NCBI RefSeq assembly: GCF_010111755.1
Contig: NC_088963.1
Span: 682,001-746,000 of the forward strand
Direction of reading: 5' to 3'
DNA from: Nakaseomyces glabratus
Lineage: Eukaryota; Ascomycota; Saccharomycetes; Saccharomycetales; Saccharomycetaceae
Length of the DNA stretch: 64,000 bases
In this document: one piece after another, positions 40,924 through 52,069 of the stretch
Position numbering within the stretch: position 1 is the first letter of the stretch
Layout: each line of letters begins with the position of its first letter
Program-made: the position numbers and the translations under genes
Notes under the pieces: model-generated
The model's database searches: none
What the model was told of the DNA's origin: nothing
Seen by the model: the letters and a program-made list of their open reading frames with translations, nothing else

Positions 40924-41455
40924 AGCTACCTTTGATTTAATTCGTATAAATTCAAATAATAATTTCTTTTCTGAACATCAATAAACATTTCATTATACTC
41001 TCAAGTATACTATTTGAAGGCGATGAGCTAGTCAATTTAGAATCCCACTGTACCTTAATTTATCGGCATCGCCTACCTTTTTTGGAATCACAAATTACGC
41101 AGCTGAACCTTACTTGTCAATGATAACCAATGCATTTTGACAAACTACTCTAATTTGTTTAACTAATTAAAAGATCAATATCAAAAGTATGATGTTGATT
41201 ATTAGTTACAGTAAATAATGTTTTTTTTGTATTTTTTGCTAATGTATAATATATAAAGTTTTTATATGATAAAAAAAAAATCAAAAGATAGAAAGCATTA
41301 TCTTTGAATCTTTAACAGAAAAACAAAAAGGAAATTAACAATGTTACATGATATATTATAATCCGTTTCTTCGTTGCAGATCAAGAAATCTAGGATAAAT
41401 TATCTTCTGCTACCTGTCAGAAATTTAGTTATTCTTAATTTATTTGAGATTTTCA
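40924..41455 (-). promoter_or_regulatory. FUB1 upstream / PAT1 downstream region
   Basis: GCGATGAGCT (PAC) lies at 41020-41029, about 100 bases before the FUB1 start. A run of ten A residues lies near 41271-41280. The rest is AT-rich. Confidence 0.55.
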
Positions 41456-43972
41456 CTATTTTAATTCCATGATCTCACCATCCCTTGATACCAAGCCCAT
41501 AACGTTCAAGAATAAATTTAGGTCCTGGTACAGCTTTTCTCGTCTGTACAACGAGCCATTTTGATCTTCAGTAGGTAGCTTCTTCAATTGCTCAGCGGTA
41601 TTAATAGTGCCAAATATCTCATCTCTGACCTCATCTATTATTATACGCTGGTGATTTAGCTTACCACTTAATGCCAGAGAAGCCAAAAATTGCCATATAT
41701 ATGCTTGATCATAGAACTTGTTACTAACAGGGTTAGCTGCTAGTGAAAGACCAGCATTTGCAGTTTGAATCTTAACGACTTTATCACAATATTCTTTAGG
41801 TGGGAAAACTGCAGATAGCTTACTTTCCAAAGCTGTGAATAGTTTGTCGTAAATTTCATTCCATGTAGAAATTTCTGGAGATGACAAAACATTACTTCTG
41901 TTAGAGTCTTGTCTAATCAAAGCTGCTCTTGATATTAACACAGTTATTAAGTTTAGACCAATCTTTGATGTAGAAATGAATGAGACGTTGTTATTCTTAA
42001 TCAAATACAACAATAAACCCATAATTTCAATAAAGCTGGAGCTGGAGGATAAGAAGGAAACTATAATCTTTAGGAAAACAGTTTGGAATAAATCCATTTT
42101 CTTTAGTTGAGACTCAGTAGGGTCTGGATTGGTCTTATATGAACTCAAGATAATGATGTTTAAATGAGATAATTCACTGAAGAACTTTTGGAGTAGCTTC
42201 AATTTTTGTTGCTTACTCAAAAAGTTGAAAATACGTGGAATAATTTTCACACCTTTGTCAAAGGATAGCATTGAAATGAATGGACAAACCTCATAGACTT
42301 CATCATCAATATGAAGAGTCTCCCACAATGCAGTGCTATCTGTTTCCTTATCATTTCTCAAGTTAGCTTCCAAGTCCAAAACCTCTTCATAAACAGTTTC
42401 GATTAAAGAAAGAACAAACTTTCTACCACCTGAACGGCTTAGGACTGAGTTGTGGTCGATAGAGGAGAAGGCATATGATGATCTTCTTCTAGTTCTCGAG
42501 TGGGCGTTCAAATCAACACTGTCTAGGTTCCTAGTAACTTCTTCAAGGGCTGGAGTTGAATCACGAGAAAGCTTACCATCATCAGAGAATGCAATATCTT
42601 CGTTTGATTTATGGGATGGAATGGCCAATTGTCTTCTTGGTGCTTTACTGTTCATAGTTGTGGAAATCTTACCCAAGACACCTTCACGGACGCTGTCAAC
42701 GTCCTTATTTTTTTGAGGTCTTTCCTTGGCAACAGTAACCGCCTTTTCAACTTGACTTTGCATTCTCTGCAAAGCAATATCAGCACGCTTGTATCTACCA
42801 CCTAATCTATGACCGGAATGCTCTAAGTAAGCTCTGGCAATTAGACCTTTGTTGCTTTCAGCAGCAACACCTCCTCTTTGAATTAACTTATAAACCTGGA
42901 AATAGAAGTCCTCGTTGTACGGATCCTCAGTGACAATTTGGGATAGTTGATAACGTGTAATGAAATCCTTGTCCCTTGGAGTCATCAAACCAGCATGCTT
43001 CAAAATCTTTTCAACCTTGGCGTGGCGAATTTGCAATCTCATTTTCTCTTCAGGAGACAATGGCTCTCTTCTTTGATTTCCTCTGTTGTTGTTTTGATTA
43101 TTGAATCTATTACGTTGGTAGTATTGCTGTTGTTGTTGATGTTGCTGGCTTTGTTCATCTTGTTGGAAAGCTAGGTTTTGCTGGCCTTGTTCTTGATGCA
43201 GAGCTGCTTGATTACTATTAGCTGGTGATGCCGAACTAGAGATCACTGACTGTTGAGGAGTTGAAACACCGGAGGATTGTTGAACAGCTGACATAGGAGA
43301 CTGAACAGGTGGCTCAGGTTGGTGAGGCATTGGCATCCTCTGAGGTGGTTGCATAGGCTGACCACCTTGACCAGGCTGCATAGGCTGACCACCTTGACTA
43401 GGCTGCATAGGAGGCATAGCCATATTTGGAGGTGGTGGGCCTTGGAACATGCTAGGATTGACATTCATTGGATATTGATAACCTGGCATAGGACCATAAC
43501 CTGGAGGAGGCATGGCCATGTTTGGAGGAGGCATGTTTGGGGGCATCATGGGCATTGGAGGCATTGGGCCATGTGGACCTTGATGCTGCTGTTGTTGCAT
43601 CTGACGTTGCTGTCTCTCAATTTCCTCCATTGACAATACAGGCTCTTCCGGTCTTGCTTCAGTTTGTCCACCCCACAATGACTCCATTGGCTTCAAATCC
43701 ATTGAGGCATCAACATTTTGTTGACCTGGCTTATTAATACCGGATGATGCCGCGGTAACATAGGATCTTTGAGGCATGACACTTGCTTGTGCAGGAACAT
43801 TATTGTTAGTGGCAGCCTTGCCAGGGTGGCCGAAATCAAAATCGGTACCAACTTCAATGTCTGCACCGAAGGTCTCGTCATTCAAGTAATCGTTCTCTTC
43901 CAGCTCATGTTCTCCAAAACCATTATAGGTTTCTTCAAAATTTAGAGCACTCTCTCTTCTTCTCTGACTCAT
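41456..43972 (-). CDS. PAT1: mRNA decapping activator Pat1
   Basis: Scaffold linking Lsm1-7, Dhh1 and the decapping machinery in P-bodies. The 838-residue protein has an acidic N-terminal Dhh1-binding segment (LNFEETYNGFGEHELEENDY), a long Pro/Gln/Met-rich region (about 125-305), a conserved middle with EKMRLQIRHAKVEKILKHAG, and an alpha-helical C-terminal domain to the end. S. cerevisiae Pat1 is 796 residues. The Pro/Gln region contains a tandem repeat (43351-43404). It completes the chromosome III order SOL2-ERS1-EGO2-FUB1-PAT1. Confidence 0.95.
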   Translation of the reverse strand: MSQRRRESALNFEETYNGFGEHELEENDYLNDETFGADIEVGTDFDFGHPGKAATNNNVPAQASVMPQRSYVTAASSGINKPGQQNVDASMDLKPMESLWGGQTEARPEEPVLSMEEIERQQRQMQQQQHQGPHGPMPPMPMMPPNMPPPNMAMPPPGYGPMPGYQYPMNVNPSMFQGPPPPNMAMPPMQPSQGGQPMQPGQGGQPMQPPQRMPMPHQPEPPVQSPMSAVQQSSGVSTPQQSVISSSASPANSNQAALHQEQGQQNLAFQQDEQSQQHQQQQQYYQRNRFNNQNNNRGNQRREPLSPEEKMRLQIRHAKVEKILKHAGLMTPRDKDFITRYQLSQIVTEDPYNEDFYFQVYKLIQRGGVAAESNKGLIARAYLEHSGHRLGGRYKRADIALQRMQSQVEKAVTVAKERPQKNKDVDSVREGVLGKISTTMNSKAPRRQLAIPSHKSNEDIAFSDDGKLSRDSTPALEEVTRNLDSVDLNAHSRTRRRSSYAFSSIDHNSVLSRSGGRKFVLSLIETVYEEVLDLEANLRNDKETDSTALWETLHIDDEVYEVCPFISMLSFDKGVKIIPRIFNFLSKQQKLKLLQKFFSELSHLNIIILSSYKTNPDPTESQLKKMDLFQTVFLKIIVSFLSSSSSFIEIMGLLLYLIKNNNVSFISTSKIGLNLITVLISRAALIRQDSNRSNVLSSPEISTWNEIYDKLFTALESKLSAVFPPKEYCDKVVKIQTANAGLSLAANPVSNKFYDQAYIWQFLASLALSGKLNHQRIIIDEVRDEIFGTINTAEQLKKLPTEDQNGSLYRREKLYQDLNLFLNVMGLVSRDGEIMELK
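43351..43404 (-). repeat. 27-bp tandem repeat inside PAT1
   Basis: Two adjacent 27-bp copies differing at a single base, encoding repeated QPMQPGQGG-type units. They lie within the low-complexity region and may vary in copy number between strains. Confidence 0.85.
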
Positions 43973-44572
43973 GTCAATTAATCAGAAGAATATTTATATC
44001 ACTTAGTTTCCCAATGGAATAGAATTGTGCGGTAAGGTAAAATCCACAAACAATCCAGCAAATCTAAACAATCTTAACCTTAGGTAAAAAAGGGCAAGTA
44101 GATTATACGGCGTCCTCTATATTGTTTATAATTTCTTACTCGGAAAGTAGAATTTCAGACGTTGCTTTTATACCAAAACCTTGCTCAATTTCTTCGGAAA
44201 AACACGGTGATAAAAAAAACCTTTCTTGCCTGTTGCTATCCACCAGTAAAAAGACTAAGTCTCTAGGCGTCTGTAATTGGGATTTACAAGTAAATAAGGC
44301 AAGAATATTGCTCAATCAATAGCTATGTTTCTTGCTATTTTCAATTTTTGAGGGAGGCGGACGACGTCAAAAATTTTTTTTCAAAGAAATTTTGGCAAAT
44401 TACAATTTACCCGGTTTCATTGGTAGCTAAGCATTATAGCGATGGCCGATGACCAAATATTGTTGATTCTGCACACATACTATAAACTATCCGAAACAAG
44501 CAGAAGAATGCTATGCAATGTATATTAAAGTTTTGATTGCTATCTTCAATTTTAAATATATATGCTATGCTA
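43973..44572 (-). promoter_or_regulatory. PAT1 upstream / DSS1 downstream region
   Basis: A 600-base spacer. It contains GACGTCA followed by a long AAAAATTTTTTTTC tract (about 44362-44383), resembling a CRE site beside an RRPE-like element. No gene recognised. Confidence 0.45.
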
Positions 44573-47344
44573 TCATTTCCTATTTACATGGGTGAGCGTT
44601 AGTATACCATCCAAAGGATGTATGGATTCGACTTTGCAATGTCTGATGGTGTCACCAATTCTGGGAATCTTCTTCATTGCAGGATCGAGTTTGAGGGTAC
44701 CTCTTGCGTAAGAGTATTCTGGGAACAAACAATTGACTGTACCATTTTGTGGAACTGATGTGACTATAACATCGTGTGTTTTGGTTCCTGATTGTTCAAG
44801 ATGTTTCAATGTCCAATACGTTGACGAGTGACGTTGAAATATCTTCAAGATATCTGCTCTAGCTTGGAAACTCCACACATATTGGTCCAGATATTCCTGT
44901 TTAAAACACAGAGGCAACTTCTTCAGAAATCTATGCAATTGCAAATGGTTTATCAGATCCGGACCACGTCTCATTGGTGATGTAACTGTTAAGTAAGCCG
45001 TATTTCCAATCATCTTATGTGGGAGTGGAAATGGTGAGTAGAAACTAGATGATAATTGTGATGATATCTTGGTAATATCTTTCAATGAGGGAAGTTTACC
45101 TAACTTGATGTTTTCTTTTAACAGTTCGAACTGGGCTTTGGCTTGGTTGCCTAAATTCAATCCATTGTAACATCTATAAACACCAGGGATCTTGTTTTCT
45201 TGGAAAAAAGCTGCACAAAGCTTATTAGTCAATATCATGAACTCTGACACCAATAATGTTGATTTGGTCTGCGATTGGTCATAAAATGTTGGTATACAGA
45301 GCTCTCCATCATCATCCGGGGATAAACTAACGAGCCCTTTATTAAATCCATCACCAAATACAACCGCATTATCATCATGTATTCGTTTATGTAATAATTT
45401 AGTAGCCAATGTATGCAATAATTCCAGCTGCTTCTTTTGTTTCGATGGCAGACTATTGTCATCACCATTTAAAATTGAATCAACCTTGTCGTAAGTAACT
45501 TTTGGGAAATTAGAGACTATGCCCAGCCTGACTTGAAACGTATCGTAGTCAACATGTAAACCACCATCTTCTTTATTTACCAACTCAAATGAAAATGATA
45601 TCGTTTCAGTCTTTCTATCATGCTTTCCTAAATCAGCCCTATTGCAAAACGATTTCGGTAACATCGGTACGACCAAATCCGGCAGATATGTAGTAAAAGC
45701 ACGTTTTAGAGATACCCTTAATACATCATCGCTAATACCAGACTTGGTATAATCAAATGACTCAGGAAATAAACCAGCAGGATCAGCAATATGAATATGA
45801 ATTCTACTCCTTACACCGTCTAACTCCTCAATTGAAATGCCATCATCTATTTCGTGAGCATCTTCGGAGTCAATACAAAAAACTGGCATATCCCCAAAAT
45901 CATAACGATCAGTATCACTGACTATAGTTGGCATCGCCGTGTCGTACAATTTTTGTTCAACACTTGAGATACCGGAAGATTTAGGAATATTGAGATCCCA
46001 ATTTCCTAAAATAAAATTGCTGCTATTACTCTGGGGGGATATTTCAACAAGCAGTTTTCCACAAAGAGACCTAGTGACATCTTGATCTCGATACATGTCG
46101 ATATGCCTGAATATTTTACTTATTATTGTTGTTAAGACAGCGTTCTCTTCAATGTTACCCGCAGCATAATCGTTAAGAAGTGTTCTAATATAATCATACC
46201 TCTTGGCAATACTATGATAATCTTTATCGTTAACTAATTTAGCAAATGCTTTTATCTCCTGATAGTCATTGCTCTCGAGTCGCGTAATCACTTCCTGGTA
46301 AAATAAATGTGCTTTCTTCAATGGCAACACTGCAACTGTTGTTGGTGATAGTAGTGCAGTGTTAGTATATACTGAACCCCACAAATTATTCTGTTGTTGT
46401 TCTCTGACACCCCAATATGTTGCAAGTAATGTTGTTGGATCAATGGATTTATTAACAACTGACATACTTTCATCGATTACTTTCCTTACGTAGGCGTCGC
46501 CGTTAATTGCATCAGTAGCCTCTTTGATATTAAGATTTTTTATAATCCTTACTAATGACATGAAGTTAACATGCTTGGAGCCTCTAGAATCCTGCAAGTA
46601 TCTGTGTATAAGTTCTAACTTCTTTAGAACAATCGGTAATTGAGTCCAAGCAAATTTTGTAAAAGTTGCCAATGTGAAACTCACAATTAGCTGTCTTGTT
46701 AATACAGGCAGTATTTCTGTTTCATTAGAAGAGTTCTTTATGGTGCCAATTTTCTGATATGGATGATTACTTTCCCGTTTCAATAATTGATTCACTTCTT
46801 CTGGCAAGTCTTTAGGTATTCTTAATATCACAGAGTTCTTCATGGCATAGACGAGAGTACCGTCCTTCTTCGCAAAAGTGTATCGAGGATCGGTTGTAGA
46901 TTGCGGAAGATTTACACACATAGTGAGTTCTGAGGTGCATTGCTTCAACAATACAATATCGCCCACGTTTAGCGATGTCCGCAGTAATTCAGCTGGGTCA
47001 AATGATAGCTTCTGAGCCTTCTGGTACTGCTCCATGTTACCTCGATGAAAGTCCGAGTTGATAATAAATTTGTCAAACACTTCCGGTCTCAGCAAGCGTG
47101 TAGCCTTGTCTTCCCCATGGTCACTGGCTTTCCAGTCAGCCTTGAACCATCGCTGACTGGGCTCTAGGTACCGGGCTCTATACCTCTTATTAAATCCAGA
47201 TATAATCTGTGGCAACTGCCTTATCTCAAAGTCTGGCTCAAGGCCTTTTGTCCTGGCCAGATAGTTCTTCACACTATTCTCCAATGGCGCATTATCCAGT
47301 CTTCGACAGCAATGAAACCATCGCCTCTGCACACGTACCTTCAT
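44573..47344 (-). CDS. DSS1: Mitochondrial 3'-5' exoribonuclease Dss1
   Basis: RNase II/RNB-family catalytic subunit of the mitochondrial degradosome, working with the helicase Suv3. The 923-residue protein begins with a basic mitochondrial-targeting-like sequence (MKVRVQRRWFHCCRRLDNAP) and has an RNB domain with the metal-binding segment FCIDSEDAHEIDDGISIEEL (about 485-505), plus SPMRRGPDLINHLQLHRF near residue 785. Size and layout match S. cerevisiae Dss1 (969). Confidence 0.94.
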   Translation of the reverse strand: MKVRVQRRWFHCCRRLDNAPLENSVKNYLARTKGLEPDFEIRQLPQIISGFNKRYRARYLEPSQRWFKADWKASDHGEDKATRLLRPEVFDKFIINSDFHRGNMEQYQKAQKLSFDPAELLRTSLNVGDIVLLKQCTSELTMCVNLPQSTTDPRYTFAKKDGTLVYAMKNSVILRIPKDLPEEVNQLLKRESNHPYQKIGTIKNSSNETEILPVLTRQLIVSFTLATFTKFAWTQLPIVLKKLELIHRYLQDSRGSKHVNFMSLVRIIKNLNIKEATDAINGDAYVRKVIDESMSVVNKSIDPTTLLATYWGVREQQQNNLWGSVYTNTALLSPTTVAVLPLKKAHLFYQEVITRLESNDYQEIKAFAKLVNDKDYHSIAKRYDYIRTLLNDYAAGNIEENAVLTTIISKIFRHIDMYRDQDVTRSLCGKLLVEISPQSNSSNFILGNWDLNIPKSSGISSVEQKLYDTAMPTIVSDTDRYDFGDMPVFCIDSEDAHEIDDGISIEELDGVRSRIHIHIADPAGLFPESFDYTKSGISDDVLRVSLKRAFTTYLPDLVVPMLPKSFCNRADLGKHDRKTETISFSFELVNKEDGGLHVDYDTFQVRLGIVSNFPKVTYDKVDSILNGDDNSLPSKQKKQLELLHTLATKLLHKRIHDDNAVVFGDGFNKGLVSLSPDDDGELCIPTFYDQSQTKSTLLVSEFMILTNKLCAAFFQENKIPGVYRCYNGLNLGNQAKAQFELLKENIKLGKLPSLKDITKISSQLSSSFYSPFPLPHKMIGNTAYLTVTSPMRRGPDLINHLQLHRFLKKLPLCFKQEYLDQYVWSFQARADILKIFQRHSSTYWTLKHLEQSGTKTHDVIVTSVPQNGTVNCLFPEYSYARGTLKLDPAMKKIPRIGDTIRHCKVESIHPLDGILTLTHVNRK

Positions 47345-47526
47345 AAACTCTTCTGAACTACAGCTTTATGAATGTCGTTTGTACTAACCACTGTGTATAT
47401 ACATACAACTTCCTCAAAGTGTACTCACTGCTCAGAAGCTTTCAAGGCCTGTATATCCTCTTTTAAACTTTAGAATTTCAGCAAAGCTAAATCTTTTCAC
47501 AAGAAATGACTTCCTTATTAGAGTGA

Positions 47527-48117
47527 ATGAAACTCGAGAAAAGTATCAAGTACGGAAGGGCAATGAATAAAGCTAGACACTTGTGCCTCACTGGCATTGG
47601 CAACCCTGAGCCAAGTTACAAGGGCACCCGCCATAACGTGGGCCTCACCGTGTTGGACCTATTGATCAAGCAATTGGTACCGAGAGATCAGCATGTATTC
47701 CGCAGAGAGGGTAAAGTTCATGTACTCAGGACACCTACGATAACATTCATAAGATCAGATATCGGTTTCATGAACCTCAGTGGTCGCAGTGTGGTGCCTA
47801 TGTGGCAGAAATTGTACACTGATCACACCGATTACGCTGTGATCCACGATGAGCTCAGCTTGAGGACAGGTGCCCTGCAACTAAGACAACCTCAGGCCAG
47901 TCTCCGAGGCCACAATGGACTCCGGGATATATCAGCACACTGGCGCCACCAGTACTACAAGCTGGCCATTGGCATCGACAGACCTGAGTCGCGAGACCCG
48001 CAGGCGGTGGCCGACTACGTACTCAGTAAAGTACCCCAGCGCGATGCCACTTACATAGAGAACACTACAACGTCTAAGGCACTCGAGCTGCTGCAAAGAC
48101 AGTTCCCATATATATAA
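47527..48117 (+). CDS. PTH1: Mitochondrial peptidyl-tRNA hydrolase Pth1
   Basis: Bacterial-type Pth that releases peptides from peptidyl-tRNA. The 196-residue protein has the family motif GIGNPEPSYKGTRHNVG (catalytic His in RHNVG), FMNLSGRSV, the DELSL motif in VIHDELSLRTGA, and GHNGLRDI. A second ATG at 47563 (MNKARHLCLTGIGN) aligns better with the S. cerevisiae start; the upstream 12 codons may be targeting sequence or not translated. The segment is richer in GC than most genes here. PTH1 then ERG9 is S. cerevisiae chromosome VIII order. Confidence 0.93.
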   Translation: MKLEKSIKYGRAMNKARHLCLTGIGNPEPSYKGTRHNVGLTVLDLLIKQLVPRDQHVFRREGKVHVLRTPTITFIRSDIGFMNLSGRSVVPMWQKLYTDHTDYAVIHDELSLRTGALQLRQPQASLRGHNGLRDISAHWRHQYYKLAIGIDRPESRDPQAVADYVLSKVPQRDATYIENTTTSKALELLQRQFPYI

Positions 48118-48410
48118 TTGTACATAGTCTGAACAGCTAACCATCAATAAGCCTTCCATCACATACTATTATATCCGATAAACTCTTATAATCCACTAAA
48201 CGAAAGTGGGTCCCGAAGAGCCAAATTTTTCATACGAGGGAAGTCTGAGCATAAACTTCGAAGTCCATATATTGCTGTTATAAGAGCAGTGGATAACGGT
48301 TGCTAGAGTCAATTGATCTTTCTGTTGTAGGGTATACAGGAGGAACAAGCTGTTTAATAGAGATCAAGAATCGGTATCAATATTACAAAAAAAAAAATAC
48401 CAGATAAACA

Positions 48411-49742
48411 ATGGGTAAAGTACTTGACTTGGCGCTGCATCCGCTTGAATTGAGAGCTGCTTTGAAGCTTAAGTTTATCAGACAGCCATTGTTCAGCACC
48501 AATGACACCAGAGCTACTCCACAGCTGGAGAGATGTTACGAGCTGTTGAATCTGACCTCCAGATCCTTTGCTGCGGTTATTATGGAGTTGCACCCTGAGT
48601 TGCGTAATGTGATCATGGTCTTCTATCTGATTCTGAGGGCTTTGGACACTGTCGAGGACGATATGACCATTGATCCTCAATTGAAGGTCAAAGTGTTGCG
48701 TGAATTCGACTCCAAGTTGGACACCACCGATTGGTCCTTTGATGGCAATGATCTAAAGGAGAAAGACCGTGTTGTATTGACCGAGTTCCCATGCATCCTT
48801 GGTGAATATCACAAGTTGAAACCAGAGTATCAGAAGGTTATCAAGAGAATTACCGGTCTTATGGGTAACGGTATGGCCGACTACATCTTGGATGAGAACT
48901 TTAACTTGAACGGTGTGCAAACTGTTAAGGACTACGACAAATACTGCCACTATGTTGCTGGCCTAGTCGGTGATGGTTTGACTGAATTGATTGTCCTTGC
49001 AGGTTTTGGTTCTGACGATTTATACCATGGTAAAAACAGCTTCCAATTGTACGAGAGCATGGGATTATTTTTGCAGAAGACCAACATTATCAGAGACTAC
49101 GCCGAGGATTTGGATGACGGTCGTTCTTTCTGGCCTAAAGAAATCTGGTCTGAATATGCTACGAAGCTAACCGACTTCAGAGACCCAAAGAACACCCAAA
49201 AGGGTGTCGATTGTATTAACCACTTGGTATTGAACGCCTTGACCCATGTCATCGATGTCTTGACTTACCTAAGTTCAATCCACGAGCAATCCTCATTCCA
49301 ATTCTGTGCCATTCCTCAAGTTATGGCCATCGCCACTTTGGCCAAAGTCTTCAACAACCCTGAAGTGCTAAGAAAGAATGTTAAGATCAGAAAGGGAACC
49401 ACCTGCGACTTAATTTTGAACTCTAGAACTTTGAAAGGCTGTGTTGACATCTTCCAATACTACTTACGTGACATGAAGCAACGTTTGCCTGTTGAAGATC
49501 CAAACTACTTGAAGTTTAACATTCAAGTTGCTAAGATTGAACAATTCATTGAAGAAATGTTCCAGGACAACTTACCAGCCGGTGTTGAACCAAGAGAAAC
49601 CATGATCTACTTGAAGGTCCAAGAAAGATTAAAATGGGACACCCAAGTTATTCCAAGAGTGCAAGAAGAAGATTACAAATTCAACATGGCTTTGAGTGTT
49701 GTCTTCTGTGTATTGTTAAGTTTCTATTTCTTCACTAAGTGA
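48411..49742 (+). CDS. ERG9: Squalene synthase
   Basis: Joins two farnesyl pyrophosphates to squalene, the first committed step of ergosterol synthesis, on the ER membrane. The 443-residue protein (S. cerevisiae 444) has both Asp-rich metal-binding motifs, DTVED at 79-83 and DYAED at 229-233, the conserved [14 protein letters not shown] (about 178-191), and a C-terminal anchor [15 protein letters not shown]. Conserved leucines are encoded by CTG, showing the standard code. Confidence 0.97.
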
Positions 49743-49971
49743 AGAGTAAGTGTAACGGAATGCTAATAACGATTTTCATGAGTCTCTTTAATGCTTTATA
49801 AGTCAATATCCCCAAAAAATCATAAAAGATGAAAACAAAACATCAAAAGATTAAATTCATTAACAAATTAAATACTATGTAAAACTTCTATAGAAATAAA
49901 AATTCATACACCTGTAGTCTACTACACTAACAGAATGCCAAAAACTGATGATTACTCACAGATATAGCATT

Positions 49972-50373
49972 TTACATGATCGGGAGGGGCCTATCAGAGA
50001 ATATTACTTTGTATTCAATGATGTCCAGCATCTCTACATTTTTACCTTCGTTAAATTTCAGTATTCCCAGTGGTGTACTAAGTTTTACAACTTTCCCAAG
50101 AAGCCTCTGTTTCTTACCCACATACAGTACCGCTTTCTTGTCCTCTATATTCAAACTCCCAAACTTCACTGCATCTACCCCGTCAAACTTCTTGCTGAGC
50201 TCGCTATCTTCGTCTATACTTGTAGGAAGTTCCAAAGATCCCTGTATCTCGACCATAATTGTACCCAACGGTGTCTCAATTGTGTTCGCCGGAGTTGCTG
50301 ATCCGCCATCTGTACTGGAGTCCTTGGAAAGCAACTCTTTCAGCTTGTCATAATTGATATCCACAGAAGGCAT
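49972..50373 (-). CDS. CTF8: Ctf18-RFC subunit Ctf8
   Basis: Subunit of the alternative clamp loader Ctf18-Dcc1-Ctf8-RFC, needed for sister chromatid cohesion. The 133-residue protein matches S. cerevisiae Ctf8 in length and in the central VGKKQRLLGKVVKLSTPLGI and the C-terminal YKVIFSDRPLPIM segments. Convergent with ERG9 and divergent from LNP1, as in S. cerevisiae. Confidence 0.95.
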   Translation of the reverse strand: MPSVDINYDKLKELLSKDSSTDGGSATPANTIETPLGTIMVEIQGSLELPTSIDEDSELSKKFDGVDAVKFGSLNIEDKKAVLYVGKKQRLLGKVVKLSTPLGILKFNEGKNVEMLDIIEYKVIFSDRPLPIM

Positions 50374-50627
50374 TATACGTATTGTTAACCAGCGGGTGGT
50401 TTAGTCTGCTCCTGAAGAGTTTCTAGTCCCAAATACTTTGAACTCATCGAGCTTTTTCCAGCTTTTTCAGTGAAATTTCATTTTTAAAGGTCCTAAAAGC
50501 ATGCCAAATTTTGAAAAATATAATAAAGAGTATACTAACCAGCAATTCAGGCTTTGTGACGGTGCAACAACTATACCATAGTACATTTGTAATTTTAACA
50601 AACAATCAGGACATAGTGTGAGTTCAA

Positions 50628-51389
50628 ATGTTTTGGTTTAGGGACAAGAGGACGCTTGTGCAGAGGTACACCGCTGATCTAGCGCAGATTACCACACAGA
50701 TACATGACTTAGACAAGTCGATCAAGCATGGCAGCAAGCGGGTGGCGAGGCTGCAGAGGCAAGTCACTTATTTTGGACTTTCTGCCATCACTCTTCTGGG
50801 GTCATACATGTTTCTGAACTACACGCCGGCGATCACAGTGATTGCCATGGCTGGTGCAGTGGCGATCGTCGTTATAGTAAAACTGCTTCTATCAAGGATG
50901 TACCAAGTATATCACCAGTACAGGATCAAGAAATTGAGCCAGCTACGTGGCCTACACCAGAAGAAGCTTGATAAGCTGAAAGAGGAGACGAATTACAATG
51001 CCACAAGTTCTATCATACAGCGGTTCTCATCAGGGGAGACTCAGTCCGAGGATGCTGTTATACTTATGGATGAGGAGATCAGCAAGAAGTACAACGAACT
51101 GACGGAATTGCAAAAGCAATTGACAGAGCTGAAGCAGAATGAGAAGAAATTGATGGACCCCAAGGAAAGAGATGTGTGGTTTGACAAGGTTCTTGGTGTG
51201 CTCTCTGGAGGGGATGAGATGGCTCCAAAACCCATCATATGTACCAACTGTAACGAGCACTGTGGGGCGTACAGATTACTGAACAGACCATTGAAGTATG
51301 TGTGTCCTAATTGTGGCATCAAGATAGATGAGACTGCCAAGATGGAACAGGCAGTTAACGAAGAGGTGAACGAAGACAAGACGAAATAA
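50628..51389 (+). CDS. LNP1: Lunapark homologue Lnp1
   Basis: ER membrane protein that stabilises three-way junctions of the tubular ER, acting with Sey1 and reticulons. The 253-residue protein starts MFWFRDKRTLVQRYTADLAQ, has two adjacent hydrophobic segments (about 48-88), a coiled coil (about 135-175) and a C-terminal C4 zinc finger (CTNCNEHCG ... CPNCG, about 206-232). Position between CTF8 and EGD2 matches S. cerevisiae. Confidence 0.95.
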   Translation: MFWFRDKRTLVQRYTADLAQITTQIHDLDKSIKHGSKRVARLQRQVTYFGLSAITLLGSYMFLNYTPAITVIAMAGAVAIVVIVKLLLSRMYQVYHQYRIKKLSQLRGLHQKKLDKLKEETNYNATSSIIQRFSSGETQSEDAVILMDEEISKKYNELTELQKQLTELKQNEKKLMDPKERDVWFDKVLGVLSGGDEMAPKPIICTNCNEHCGAYRLLNRPLKYVCPNCGIKIDETAKMEQAVNEEVNEDKTK

Positions 51390-51571
51390 ATTAAGAGGAA
51401 GAACTCCCAAAATAACAATTACGAATTAGTTATAATGTCCTTTTAAATTCATGATATTAAACTATTTATTTCATTAAAAGATATGTATATACTTGAAATA
51501 CTTTTAGTTATTCTTGGAAGGAACAAAAGAAAAAGGATATTCAGCATTTTTATTTATTCAAATGAAAAAAA

Positions 51572-52069
51572 TCACTTAGACAAGGACATGATAGCGTTGA
51601 CGATATCACCGTTGTGTTCCTTCAGCGCTTTGATGGCCTGGCCCTTGGTGGCGTTAGTCTGTTGGACGACCAAGTCTATGTCGTCATTGGACAAGTCACC
51701 AGCGTCGACGTCTTCCTCGGCAGCGTCACCCTCAGTCTTGTTCTCGTTGGCAACAGCAGCGGCTTGCATGTCAGCTTGGATATCCTCTGGGGTCTTGGTG
51801 GCAGTTTGGGATTGAGCTTGTTGTTGAGCAGCAGCCAATCTCTGGGTGAAGTTGTCAACCTTGGCTTCACCGAAGACAACGTAGTTACCACCAACAGAAC
51901 GGAAGACTTCTGGCTTCTCAATGGCAAAGATTTGGTTGTCCTTCTTTCTGAATGTAACTCTGATGATACCTGGAACCTTCTTCAAACCAAGCTTGGAGAT
52001 CAACTCTCTAGCCTTCTTCTCGTTTCTGTTCAAAATAGTAACGTTAGCACCTTCTGGAATCTCAGCCAT
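51572..52069 (-). CDS. EGD2: Nascent polypeptide-associated complex alpha subunit
   Basis: Ribosome-bound chaperone subunit that pairs with beta-NAC (Egd1). The 165-residue protein has the NAC domain (about 14-75, LGLKKVPGIIRVTFRKKDNQ), an acidic Gln/Glu-rich linker, and a C-terminal UBA domain (VVQQTNATKGQAIKALKEHN). Strong codon bias fits high expression. S. cerevisiae Egd2 is 174 residues. Confidence 0.96.
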   Translation of the reverse strand: MAEIPEGANVTILNRNEKKARELISKLGLKKVPGIIRVTFRKKDNQIFAIEKPEVFRSVGGNYVVFGEAKVDNFTQRLAAAQQQAQSQTATKTPEDIQADMQAAAVANENKTEGDAAEEDVDAGDLSNDDIDLVVQQTNATKGQAIKALKEHNGDIVNAIMSLSK

